Below, one piece after another: positions 51,501 through 58,848 of a stretch of DNA of 64,000 nt. The notes below the pieces were generated by a model. It saw nothing but the letters and a program-made list of their open reading frames with translations, was not told where the DNA came from and did no database searches. Positions within the stretch are counted from its first letter, which is position 1. Every line of letters starts with the position of its first letter. Both the position numbers and the translations under genes were made by a program. Source of the DNA: Actinoplanes solisilvae (lineage in GTDB: Bacteria > Actinomycetota > Actinomycetes > Mycobacteriales > Micromonosporaceae). The DNA is taken from assembly GCF_003999975.1 (NCBI RefSeq), contig NZ_RJAC01000020.1, positions 62,001 to 126,000 on the forward strand. Reading direction: 5' to 3'.

Positions 51501-51777
51501 CGCGGGCCGAACCGTACGACGTGCCGGTCGCCGGACGCGGAGCGTCGGGACCCTGGCCGAACGTCGGCACGGCGGGCACCACGAACGGCGAGCCGCCGTT
51601 CGGTGTGGCCTGCGGAGGCGGGCCGTAGGAACTGGGGAAACCGTCGGCGGGTGGCGGGGCGGACGCCCGGCCCGAGATCCGCTGACCGTCGGAGTCGGGC
51701 GGGAAACCCTCGGACTCCGGGCCGCCCGACGTGGCCTCGGCCGGTTGTGAACCGGCGTAGTGCCCCTCGGACGTCAT
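48520..51777 (-). CDS. Very large low-complexity membrane protein, LppU/SCO3897-like C-terminus
   Basis: A 1085-residue protein. About 980 residues are cytoplasmic and disordered, rich in Pro, Gly, Ser, Ala and Gln, with many FGQP, YGSARP and LPQRN repeats. A membrane helix (MLPILVSVVLGAVVLLGIVFGIVYLVAG, about 985-1012; ends quoted) leads to a 70-residue extracytoplasmic domain with four Cys (QGECVKQ, VACSDATAFQVV, KCADP, VLCLKKPA), likely two disulfides. The small domain resembles the LppU/SCO3897 type found on actinobacterial surface proteins. Function unknown. Confidence 0.85.
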   Translation of the reverse strand: MTSEGHYAGSQPAEATSGGPESEGFPPDSDGQRISGRASAPPPADGFPSSYGPPPQATPNGGSPFVVPAVPTFGQGPDAPRPATGTSYGSARVPTPEEGGTLPQRNPTPAPQTGESSALPQRGAASPYGSVTPGDPGAYGSAAPASPFGPAQNGGPSSAFGPPPGSEAAAPPAEPQSVWGPPPTAPPAADQDFIQRPGAPLPQRNANPGSTVDSLDGFDGFAAAASRGAAPEQAEPPTGRPPGVSAFGDQRIRVPGATLTGLSDAPAPPPAAPRPPAAPAAAPAPASAESGGFPLRGSGGGGTAFPTRRGDSGGFPLRNAPGDSPEPPQGVPGELPIRSQQAPFGPPTGFPEQPAAQGFNTFGGPEGSADEIPPHPYGRPEPFADPFGRGASAEGQPTEQSFGETERDGLPDPFGRGGKAGGQPQSPAYGSVPATPAFGSARPPAPFGQPDGAQEGEAPVYGSARPAGTYGQPSGDPATYGQPAAGSNAFGQPDSVTFGQPDSGTFGQPDSGTFGQPDSGAFGQPGDSSAFGQPGSPDNGASVYGSARPAGPYGQPEADSGPASPFGQPDGAQESGAPVYGAAGDPGAFGSVQPYGGGSDDARASSPTYGSARPVPPFESDQQDHSSPSDAASSPFGVVRDPGATYGAAQPFTPGDEQPADDQAIYRRPGQSEDNPNGYPQRVPGAALGALSSPVAPGSVPAPRDPAENPAAVGSARPVTASASVPTTSRTAPVDAAEIPSANAAPQARVYGRPAAAEPAEDESSSASPEPDSGAFGAGFGGGQPHSGAFHPDSGAFGASDDSSAQGVFGSPPFPAYPDDDEPRGAGIIPQSPARASARVSPTSGPGSAPTGMASAPALPGAAPEPAPPGSLYSDLPGPPPRPGEPYSELTTDIAGRDLQPYVPAPALPPMPPGLGGFDSPGQPGSNGFGNDGGVGGFPSPASRATVTPPTPEDTTSWPGVEADQGRFDSFKSEAKPAKPETPHVRMLPILVSVVLGAVVLLGIVFGIVYLVAGGKGGESLSVIQGECVKQEGEAAVKVACSDATAFQVVSIVDDRAKCADPAQPAVINKDADGNNQVLCLKKPA
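50165..50320 (-). repeat. 24-bp coding repeats (FGQPDSGT)
   Basis: Five to six copies of a 24-base unit encode FGQPDSGT-type octapeptides in the 1085-aa protein. Central copies are nearly identical, which suggests recent expansion or ongoing slippage; the array keeps the frame. Confidence 0.85.
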
Positions 51778-52075
51778 GAGCGCCTCCTCATTTCATGCGG
51801 CCGTTGCCAGTCAGCTCGACACGGACGCCGGACTAACACGACGTCGTGCCCAGCTCTGAGGCCAGGCCGTGCGAAGACTCCGGGTCTTCAGGCCCGGGCC
51901 CCCGGGCCGACCGGCCGAGCCGGTCCGATGACCGTGCCCAACCGTACCGGGCGAGGGCGGCAGGAGGAATCCCGGTGTACGCCCCGGAGGGGAACGGCGG
52001 GCCGATCTTCGAGGATGCCGCTAAATGCGAACGGCCCGCCCGGAGGGGATCCGGACGGGCCGTGGCGCCGTTGGC
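51778..52075. other. Intergenic region of 298 bases
   Basis: No gene is seen. It contains the start region of the 1085-aa gene with a 12-bp palindrome CACGACGTCGTG at 51837-51848, GC-rich inverted repeats, and the terminator of the 45-aa gene at 52031-52063. Confidence 0.6.
52031..52063 (-). terminator. Terminator hairpin after the 45-aa gene
   Basis: ACGGCCCG pairs with CGGGCCGT, and an inner CCGG pairs with CCGG, giving a 12-bp interrupted stem 13 bases beyond the small gene's stop on the minus strand. Confidence 0.7.
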
Positions 52076-52213
52076 TCAGAAGACCCGGCGCTGTGCGAAG
52101 AGCGCGATCTCGTCGCGCATCGACTGGGTGGGCGCGGTCATCCAGGCCCGGTCGATGGCGCGGTTCTGGCGGTTGATCAAACGACGACGGCGGACGCGGT
52201 CGACGATGCTCAT
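52076..52213 (-). CDS. 45-residue basic protein
   Basis: A 45-residue protein starting MSIVDRVRRRRLINRQNR and ending TQSMRDEIALFAQRRVF. It is strongly basic at the N-terminus and predicted helical. ATG 52213 is preceded by GAGGGAAGTGAAGACGCA, and codon third positions are GC-rich, so it is probably translated. A clear promoter with duplicated boxes and a hairpin-rich leader precede it, and a terminator follows. No domain is recognised; a nucleic-acid or membrane-surface binding role is only a guess. Confidence 0.75.
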   Translation of the reverse strand: MSIVDRVRRRRLINRQNRAIDRAWMTAPTQSMRDEIALFAQRRVF

Positions 52214-52336
52214 TGCGTCTTCACTTCCCTCGGGCCGGGATCGCCGGCCCATCGTGGTGCTGGTCTCGATGTGACTCCATTGTGCTTCACATCGAGACCA
52301 GCGGCCAACGATTTATGGGGTGACGTCGCGCACGTG
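52214..52336 (-). promoter_or_regulatory. Two-hairpin leader before the 45-aa gene
   Basis: On the minus strand, GCTGGTCTCGATGTG and CACATCGAGACCAGC form a perfect 15-bp stem with a 14-base loop (52259-52302), followed by GGGCCGG/CCGGCCC (52232-52250) just before the ribosome site region. No T tract follows either stem. It may be a structured 5' leader; the first stem may instead end the upstream E2 gene's transcript. Confidence 0.55.
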
Positions 52337-52376
52337 CCTAACGATCGTAGGTCAACAAACTTGCTTGCCTAACGAT
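52335..52376 (-). promoter_or_regulatory. Promoter with duplicated 11-bp box
   Basis: On the minus strand a TTAGGC -35 (52367-52372) and a TACGAT -10 (52344-52349) are 17 bases apart. The 11-base sequence TGCCTAACGAT occurs twice on the plus strand, at 52335-52345 and 52366-52376, starting 31 bases apart, one over the -35 and one over the -10 and start point. Confidence 0.55.
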
Positions 52377-52386
52377 TGCCAGCGTC

Positions 52387-53817
52387 TTAACTCCAGGCCA
52401 AGATCGTTCCCTCGGGGTCGGTGAGGAAGTCACCGATGTCGCGCAGGAACTTCGAGCCCAGTTCGCCATCGATGATCCGGTGGTCGAAGGAGAGCCCGAG
52501 GGTCGTGACCTGGCGAACCTTGATCTTGTCCTTGTGCACCCAGGGCATCGGCCTGATCGCGCCGAAGGCCAGGATCGCCGACTCGCCCGGAGGGAGGATC
52601 GGCGTGCCGGTGTCCACACCGAACACTCCGACATTTGTGATGGAAAGGGTGCCGGCTGCCATGTCGGACGGCGGCGTCTTCCCCGACTTCGCGACCTGGA
52701 CCAGCGCATTCAGGGCGTCGGCGAGCTCGCGCAGGGTGAGGCGGCCGGCGTCCTTGACGTTCGGGACGATGAGACCGCGCTCAGTCGCCGCGGCGATGCC
52801 GAGGTTGACGTACTCCTTGACGACGATCTCGTTGGTCGCCGCCGACCAGGTCGAATTGACCATCGGGTGGCGCTTGACCGCGAGCAGCACGGCCTTGGCC
52901 ACCAGCAGCAACGGCGAGATCCGCACGTCGCGGAACTCACGCTGGCCCTTGAGCTTCTCGAGGGTCTTCATGGTGCGGGTCACGTCGACCGTGAGGAACT
53001 CGGTGACGTGCGGCGCCGTGAACGCCGACGCGACCATGTTCTCGGCGGTGAGCTTGCGGACACCCTTGACCGGGATCCGCTGTTCACGGCTCGCGTCGAA
53101 AACGGCCGCGGCCGAGACGGTGGTCACGCTGGGTGCGGCGACAGCCACCTCCACCGGGGCCGTCGCGGCCTGGTGTACGTCGTCCCGCGTCACCGATCCG
53201 AGCGGACCCGTACCGGTGATCGTGGTCAGGTCGACGCCGAGATCGCGGGCCAGCTTGCGCACCGGAGGCTTGGCGAGCACGCGACCACCCGCGGGAACCG
53301 GCGGCGGAGGCGGGGCCACCGGGGCCGGAGCGGGCGGGGGCGGCGGCGGTGCGGTGGTAGCGCTGCCGGTCGGCGTACCGACTCGGGGTCGCCTTTTGGC
53401 CGTTGTGGTCTTCGGCCCGTAGCCGACGAGCACCGCCGTGCGGCCACCCGGCGCCGGACCACCGATCAGGCCCGGCTCGACCGCACCCTCGGCCGGCGCG
53501 ATCTCGACTGCCGCCAGCGACTCGGCCGACGGCACAGGACCGGGCCGGTCGGACGGGAGCGGACCGGCCGACGGGTCGGTGTCGATCGCCACGATGGGCG
53601 CGCCGACCTCGACCGTGGTGCCGGCCTCGTGGAAGATCCGCGTGACGACGCCCGCCCACTTGGCCGGGATCTCGACCGCGGCCTTGGCCGTCTCGACCTC
53701 GACGATGGGCTGGTTCAGCTCGATCGTGTCGCCGACCTTGACCAGCCAGGCCAGGATCTCACCCTCGGTGAGGCCCTCACCGAGGTCGGGCAGGTTGAAC
53801 TCCTTGACGCGTGACAT
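52387..53817 (-). CDS. 2-oxoacid dehydrogenase E2 (dihydrolipoamide acyltransferase)
   Basis: A 476-residue E2. The lipoyl domain (1-80) has the lipoyl-Lys in VEVETAKAAVEIPA. A Pro/Ala linker leads to a peripheral-subunit binding domain (PPVRKLARDLGVDLTTITGTGPLG) and the catalytic domain with SFDHRIIDGE, holding the active His and Asp. It transfers the acyl group to CoA. ATG 53817 is eight bases from the E1-beta stop; GTG 53826 is an alternative. Last gene of the E1-alpha, E1-beta, E2 operon. Confidence 0.94.
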   Translation of the reverse strand: MSRVKEFNLPDLGEGLTEGEILAWLVKVGDTIELNQPIVEVETAKAAVEIPAKWAGVVTRIFHEAGTTVEVGAPIVAIDTDPSAGPLPSDRPGPVPSAESLAAVEIAPAEGAVEPGLIGGPAPGGRTAVLVGYGPKTTTAKRRPRVGTPTGSATTAPPPPPPAPAPVAPPPPPVPAGGRVLAKPPVRKLARDLGVDLTTITGTGPLGSVTRDDVHQAATAPVEVAVAAPSVTTVSAAAVFDASREQRIPVKGVRKLTAENMVASAFTAPHVTEFLTVDVTRTMKTLEKLKGQREFRDVRISPLLLVAKAVLLAVKRHPMVNSTWSAATNEIVVKEYVNLGIAAATERGLIVPNVKDAGRLTLRELADALNALVQVAKSGKTPPSDMAAGTLSITNVGVFGVDTGTPILPPGESAILAFGAIRPMPWVHKDKIKVRQVTTLGLSFDHRIIDGELGSKFLRDIGDFLTDPEGTILAWS

Positions 53818-53822
53818 CGCCG

Positions 53823-54848
53823 TCACCAGCCGAACGAGCGGTCGACGGCGTCGAGCACACGGTCGAGGTCGGGGAGGTAGTCCTCCTCGACGCGGGCGGC
53901 CGGGTAGGGGATGTCGTAGCCGGTGACGCGCAGGACCGGGGCTTCCAGGTTGTAGAAGCAGTGCTCGGTGACGCGGGCGGCCAGTTCGGCGCCGAGGCCG
54001 ATGTTGCCGGGGGCCTCGTGGACGACGATCGCGCGGCCGGTCTTGCGGACCGAGGCATAGATCGTGTCGTAGTCGACCGGGGAGAGCGAGCGCAGGTCGA
54101 TGACCTCGAGGTTGCGTCCGTCCTCGGCGGCGGCGGAGGCCGCGTCCAGGGCGGTGCGGACCATCGGGCCGTACGCCAGCAGGGTCGCGTCGGTGCCCTC
54201 GCGGGTGACCCGGGCCGAGTGCAGCGGGAAGGCGCCGGACAGGTCGGCGTCGAGGTCGACCTCGCCCTTCTCCCAGTAGCGCCGCTTCGGCTCGAAGAAG
54301 ACGATCGGGTCGTCCGACGTGATCGCCTGCTGGATCATCGCGTACGCGTCGGCCGGGTTCGAGCAGGTGACGACCTTGAGGCCGGGGGTGTGCGCGAAGT
54401 AGGCCTCGGGCGACTCAGAGTGGTGCTCGACTGCGCCGATGCCGCCACCGAAGGGAATGCGGATCACGATCGGCAGCCGTACGTTGCCCTTGGAGCGGTA
54501 GAACATCTTCGCCACCTGGGCGACGATCTGGTTGTAGGCCGGGAAGACGAAGCCGTCGAACTGGATCTCGCAGACCGGGCGGTAGCCGCGGATGGCCAGG
54601 CCGACCGCGGTGCCGATGATGCCGGCCTCGGCGAGCGGGGTGTCGATGACCCGGTCGTCGCCGAAGTCTTTCAACAGCCCGTCGGTGATGCGGAAGACAC
54701 CGCCGAGCTTGCCGACGTCCTCGCCCATGATGACGACCTTGGAGTCCTGCTCCAGCGAGCGGCGCAGCCCGTGGTTGAGCGCCTTGCCCAGGGTGATCGT
54801 CTCGCCCCGGTTCTGCTGGGGGTTTCCGCCGCGGTTGAGCTCAGCCAT
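53823..54848 (-). CDS. 2-oxoacid dehydrogenase E1 beta subunit
   Basis: A 341-residue transketolase-like protein: ITLGKALNHGLRRSLEQDSKVVIMGEDVGKLGG, GTAVGLAIRGYRPVCEIQF, GGGIGAVEHHSESPEAYF, VEVIDLRSLSPVDYDTI, VVHEAPGNIGLGAEL (parts). It binds the TPP pyrimidine side with the alpha subunit. ATG 54848 overlaps the E1-alpha stop as TGATG. The HHSES motif and the E1-alpha features favour a branched-chain 2-oxoacid enzyme. Confidence 0.94.
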   Translation of the reverse strand: MAELNRGGNPQQNRGETITLGKALNHGLRRSLEQDSKVVIMGEDVGKLGGVFRITDGLLKDFGDDRVIDTPLAEAGIIGTAVGLAIRGYRPVCEIQFDGFVFPAYNQIVAQVAKMFYRSKGNVRLPIVIRIPFGGGIGAVEHHSESPEAYFAHTPGLKVVTCSNPADAYAMIQQAITSDDPIVFFEPKRRYWEKGEVDLDADLSGAFPLHSARVTREGTDATLLAYGPMVRTALDAASAAAEDGRNLEVIDLRSLSPVDYDTIYASVRKTGRAIVVHEAPGNIGLGAELAARVTEHCFYNLEAPVLRVTGYDIPYPAARVEEDYLPDLDRVLDAVDRSFGW

Positions 54849-55987
54849 CAGTGCTCACTCCCCTCGAACGAGGCGTGGTAGTCGGCGAACCGGGCGCGCT
54901 GTGCGTCGACCTCGTGCGAGCCGTTCGGATAGACATGGTCGAACATCGTGTCGGGCGCCGGGTCGGGCATGGCCAGGACCCTTTCCCGCAGGTCGAGGGC
55001 GAGCGTCTTGGCCGACTCGTCGACCTCGGTGAAGAAGGCCTCGTCGGCGACCTGCTGCTTGGTCAGGAACGCTTTCAGCCGCGAGATCGGGTCTTTCGCC
55101 TTCCACGACTCGACCTCGCTCGCGATGCGGTAACGGGTCGGGTCGTCGGAGCTGGTGTGCGCGCCCATGCGGTAGGTGTAGGCCTCGATCAGCGTCGGGC
55201 CCTGCCCGTTGCGCGCGCTGTCGAGCGCCGCCCGGGTGACCGCGAAGCTGGCCAGCACGTCGTTGCCGTCGATGCGTACACCCGGGAAGCCGAAGCCCGC
55301 GGCCCGGCGGTAGAGCGGGATGCGCGTCTGCCGCTCGAGCGGCTCGGAGATCGCGTACTGGTTGTTCTGGCAGAAGAAGACCATCGGGGCGTTGAAGACA
55401 CCGGCCCAGACGAACGCCTCGTTGACCTCACCCTGGCTGGTGGCGCCGTCGCCGAAGTAGGCGATGACGGCCTCGCCGTCGGGCGTGCCGGTCTTGCCGT
55501 CCATCGTCACGCCCATGGCGTAGCCGGTGGCGTGCAGCGTCTGCGAGCCGATCACGATGGTGTAGCCGTTGAAGCGGTGCTCGTTGGCGTCCCAGCCGCC
55601 CTGGTCGACGCCCCGGAACAGGCCGAACGGCATGATCGGGTCGATCGAGCGGGTGTAGAGGACGCCGTGTTCCCGATAGGTCGGGAAGGCCATGTCCTGG
55701 GGGCGCAGAGCCCGGCCGGAGCCGACCTGGGCCGCTTCCTGACCCAGCAGGCTGGCCCAGATGCCCAGCTCACCCTGCCGTTGCAGAGCGGTCGCCTCAG
55801 CGTCGAGTCGCCGGACGGTCACCAGATCGCGGTAGAGCCCGCGGTATTCCTCGTCGGTGAAATCGACGGAGTAGGTAGTGCCGTCGGCGGTGGTGACGCT
55901 GTCGATGCGATCGCCGTCGGGGGTGAGCAGTTGGACGAAGCCGCCGGCGGGAGCGTCGGCCCCCACTTCGCGTTCGCCGTTCGCCAT
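54848..55987 (-). CDS. 2-oxoacid dehydrogenase E1 alpha subunit (branched-chain type)
   Basis: A 379-residue TPP enzyme subunit: YRDLVTVRRLDAEATALQRQGELGIWAS, RPQDMAFPTYREHG, YFGDGATSQGEVNEAFVWAG with the Mg-TPP motif ending in FFCQNNQYAIS, and YRMGAHTSSDDPTRYR. The GELGIWAS and HTSSDDPTRYR forms are usual for branched-chain 2-oxoacid or pyruvate E1 of actinobacteria; the substrate is not certain. ATG 55987 has GGGAG seven bases upstream. First gene of the operon. Confidence 0.93.
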   Translation of the reverse strand: MANGEREVGADAPAGGFVQLLTPDGDRIDSVTTADGTTYSVDFTDEEYRGLYRDLVTVRRLDAEATALQRQGELGIWASLLGQEAAQVGSGRALRPQDMAFPTYREHGVLYTRSIDPIMPFGLFRGVDQGGWDANEHRFNGYTIVIGSQTLHATGYAMGVTMDGKTGTPDGEAVIAYFGDGATSQGEVNEAFVWAGVFNAPMVFFCQNNQYAISEPLERQTRIPLYRRAAGFGFPGVRIDGNDVLASFAVTRAALDSARNGQGPTLIEAYTYRMGAHTSSDDPTRYRIASEVESWKAKDPISRLKAFLTKQQVADEAFFTEVDESAKTLALDLRERVLAMPDPAPDTMFDHVYPNGSHEVDAQRARFADYHASFEGSEH

Positions 55988-56440
55988 CCGTGTCTCCCTG
56001 TTCATCTCTGCGCCCGCGACGGGTGTTGCCCGTCTGCGCGGCGGACCGTTGGTCGCCGCGCCTGGCCCGGGTGAGGTTGCCGCGCGGCGGATCGGCGCGG
56101 GCCTGGACCCCACCGGGGAGTGACGAACCCCACCTCGCGCCCCGCGTGGTCAGCGGAAGCAACGGCGGCGGTGCCGTCGCCACCATCCTGACAGAGAACG
56201 TGAGCCGCGTTACAGGTCGGGTCGATCACAGTCAGAAAATTCCCCGGTCATATAGGTGCCCGTTTTTGTCCGAATAAGCGGCTTTCGTACGGTCACTACC
56301 GTACGAACGGTCCTTTTGTGCCGCTGCCGATATGCCCATGCGTCGTTCACTCCGGTAACCGAGGCGGATCGGTGTTGATCATTGCAGCCGGTCGTGCCCG
56401 TCCATGTCCGCTCGACCATCCGTGAGAGGGGGAGCCCGGC
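55988..56440. other. Divergent regulatory region of 453 bases
   Basis: No gene is seen between the E1-alpha gene and the 56441 gene. The AT-richer part at 56210-56310 holds the likely promoters and the perfect inverted repeat at 56284-56307. Confidence 0.6.
56284..56307. promoter_or_regulatory. Perfect 10-bp inverted repeat
   Basis: TTCGTACGGT and ACCGTACGAA flank CACT with no mismatch. It lies in the divergent promoter region, 297 bases from the E1-alpha start and 134 bases from the 56441 start. A further GTACGAACGGTCC half site follows directly. It is a strong regulator-binding candidate. Confidence 0.65.
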
Positions 56441-57592
56441 GTGCCGGACCAGCGCGAAGACGACCTCGTGCCGCCGATCAGGGTGATGCGCAAGCGTCTG
56501 AACGGGGTGTACCGGGCGGACGCCGGGTTCTCCGGTCCTACGCGTCGCTACGTCCTGATCGTAGCGATGCTGGTGGGGCTCGCGTCGGTGCCGACCCTGG
56601 CCGCGATCACGGTGGGCTCGCGAGAGCTGTCGGGCGGTCGTACGGACACGATGGACATCCCTTTCCTGCCGCCGACCGCGTCCGGCCCGGTCCAGCAACG
56701 GCCCCCGTCCTCGTCGCCCGCGCCGGATCCCACCGGCGGATCGGCACAGGGCGCCTCCAAGACCGCAGATGCCGCCGTACGGGTGGGGAAGTTGCTCGGT
56801 CAGGCAGGCAAGCGAAAGCCGGCCGGGACCGGCACCCCCGCCCCCGACCGCCGCGACGACAGCGATTCGCGGGCCCGGACCCCGGCCGGAGGCTCCGGTG
56901 AGGACAGGCCACGACGGAGTGGCCGCGGAGGCACTCGCGCCGCCGACGTCGACCACCCGGTGAACACCAGCAACCGCGCGGCCCGGGCCGCCCGCCCGGC
57001 CACTCCCGGACGGCCCGGTGGCGTACGCAAGCCGGTGGTTCCGGGATTGCCGCCGGTGCCTGACGAGCCGGCCGAGCTCGAGACGCCCCCGCGCGACCAG
57101 TGGAGCCGCGCCGGGCTGCCGTCGAACCCCGACCTGCCCGACGTGCCGGCCGACGACGAGGAACAGCCGTCGGGCGACGACGAGGACCCACGCCCGCCCG
57201 ACGGCGAGGAACCGCCGTCAGGCGAGGGCGAGCATTCCGACCGGCAGCGCCGGTGCGAGGAGAACAAGCAGAACCGGAAGACCCACCGTTCCGTAGCCCG
57301 TCACCGGTCCCGAGACCGGTCCGAACACAGCCGGAGGTCAACTGTGGCCGAACGCCCGCACAACATCCGACCGACCGCGATCCTCGAGCGCAGCCACGCC
57401 AACAGCGGCAACTACGCGCACCGGGTCATCCCCGAGGCCCGCTCGGAGGAGAACCAGAACCGCTCCTACCGGGGCAGCCACAGGGCGAGCAGCATGCACC
57501 ACGCCGACGACCAGACGCCGGCCCAGCAACGCAGCTCCCGGGTCGGCCGCCATCACGCCGAGCACAGCGAGGATCTTTCCGGCCGCTGGTGA
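56441..57592 (+). CDS. Single-pass Pro/Arg-rich membrane protein, unknown
   Basis: A 383-residue protein: basic cytoplasmic start (MPDQREDDLVPPIRVMRKRL), a membrane helix near residues 35-57 (YVLIVAMLVGLASVPTLAAITVG), and about 320 disordered residues rich in Pro, Arg, Asp, Glu and later His and Asn. The C-terminal 80 residues have a repeated basic pattern (HRSVARHRSRDRSEHSRRS). GTG 56441 follows GGGGGAG. No enzymatic domain. It may lie in or bind the wall. Confidence 0.7.
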   Translation: MPDQREDDLVPPIRVMRKRLNGVYRADAGFSGPTRRYVLIVAMLVGLASVPTLAAITVGSRELSGGRTDTMDIPFLPPTASGPVQQRPPSSSPAPDPTGGSAQGASKTADAAVRVGKLLGQAGKRKPAGTGTPAPDRRDDSDSRARTPAGGSGEDRPRRSGRGGTRAADVDHPVNTSNRAARAARPATPGRPGGVRKPVVPGLPPVPDEPAELETPPRDQWSRAGLPSNPDLPDVPADDEEQPSGDDEDPRPPDGEEPPSGEGEHSDRQRRCEENKQNRKTHRSVARHRSRDRSEHSRRSTVAERPHNIRPTAILERSHANSGNYAHRVIPEARSEENQNRSYRGSHRASSMHHADDQTPAQQRSSRVGRHHAEHSEDLSGRW

Positions 57593-57599
57593 GCGGGCC

Positions 57600-58811
57600 C
57601 TACGGCCCGTCGAGGCGGTGGCGGTTGGCCTCGATCCAGGCGTCGATGGCGTCAGCGTCGTTGGGGTCGACGCCCTCGGAGATGAGCTGGGCCACGGCCG
57701 CGGTCGCCGGGCTGCGCTTCTCGCCGGTCGCGTAGAGACGCGCGAACTCGGGGATCATCTCTTCGACGACGGCGTCGGTCTGCTCGGCGGCGGCCTCGGG
57801 CAGGTCGCGACGGCGCAGCGCGTAGGACGACCAGGCGCGGGTCACGCGGGGAAGCATCGCGGCGTCGTCCATGTCGAGCACGGCGCGACGGTGCACCCAG
57901 TCGAGCAGGAAGAGCCCCGCCACCGCCGGACTCCAGCGCAGCGGGTCGGGGTCGGGCAGGCTCGCCGCGTGGTCGAGGATCAGGCTCAGGCAGAAGTGCA
58001 GCGAGGCGAGTTCGTCGTCGGCGTGCACCCGGTCGAGCCCGAAACGGGCCGCCTCGGGCGAGGCCAGGAAGTCACGGACCAGGGCGGAGCCGGCCGGCGT
58101 GGGCGGCTCGGCCAGCGGCGGCGTGGTCGCCGAGGGCAACAGGGCCAGCCGCGCGCCGGCCAGCGCCCGGTCGGTCGCGAGGGAGCCCTCGGAGGGCAGG
58201 TCGGTCAGCTCGTCGGTGATCTCGAGGTGACGGGCGACCTCGCCGCGCAGGCGGCCCGGATCTTCCTCGCGGAACCAGGTGAGGTCGTCGTCGGCGCACA
58301 TCTGGCGCACCTGCTCGAGGATGCGCTCGGCCGAGGCGCCGACGAAGACGTCCTTGGCGATGCCGATGTTGTGGTCGACGAGGGCGACGACCGCGTGCTC
58401 GGGGCCGCCGGCTTCCTCGTCGTCGTAGGCGAAGGTGGCCAGATAGGACGTCTGGTCGCCGTAGACGTCGCCGTAGGCGTAGCAGCCCGTCGGGCGCACC
58501 CGGCCCAGTTGCGCCGTCCACGACGGGGCCTGGGCGCCCGGTCGCACCTGCCCGGTGCCCTCGGCGTCGGGCACGAGAGTAGCGAAGACCTCACGGATAG
58601 TGGTCGCGGAGGCCGTGCGGCGGCGGGTCGTCGCCGACAGGAAATCGCCGACGAAGGCGCGCACACCCGCGGCCCGGTCGTCGTGGGCCACGGCGTAGAC
58701 GCTGCCCAGCAGGGCGGTGCCGAGCATCTCGGCATCCAGCGCGCAGTCGAGCTTCGCCACGTCGCGGGCCGCGTGCAGGACCGCCTCGTACGGAGTCTGT
58801 GGTGCCGGCAT
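57600..58811 (-). CDS. Conserved hypothetical protein near dynamin-like genes
   Basis: A 403-residue soluble, mostly helical protein. Notable parts are VYAVAHDDRAAGVRAFVGDFL, CYAYGDVYGDQTSYLATFAYDDEE, VVALVDHNIGIAKDVFVGA, and HFCLSLILDHAASLPDPDPLRWSPAVAGLFLLDWV (ends quoted). Similar proteins occur in many actinobacteria without known function. It follows the two dynamin-like GTPase genes on the same strand with a 37-base gap, so cotranscription is likely. Confidence 0.75.
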   Translation of the reverse strand: MPAPQTPYEAVLHAARDVAKLDCALDAEMLGTALLGSVYAVAHDDRAAGVRAFVGDFLSATTRRRTASATTIREVFATLVPDAEGTGQVRPGAQAPSWTAQLGRVRPTGCYAYGDVYGDQTSYLATFAYDDEEAGGPEHAVVALVDHNIGIAKDVFVGASAERILEQVRQMCADDDLTWFREEDPGRLRGEVARHLEITDELTDLPSEGSLATDRALAGARLALLPSATTPPLAEPPTPAGSALVRDFLASPEAARFGLDRVHADDELASLHFCLSLILDHAASLPDPDPLRWSPAVAGLFLLDWVHRRAVLDMDDAAMLPRVTRAWSSYALRRRDLPEAAAEQTDAVVEEMIPEFARLYATGEKRSPATAAVAQLISEGVDPNDADAIDAWIEANRHRLDGP

Positions 58812-58848
58812 GCCGCGAGCCTACCCGCCACGGTGCGTGCTGGGACTA

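Noticed and set aside
49107..51750. Long open frames on both strands inside the 1085-aa gene
   Set aside because: They follow the repeats of the real gene in other frames. Only the minus-strand frame with a membrane helix and Cys-containing C-terminus has coherent protein features and a good upstream region.
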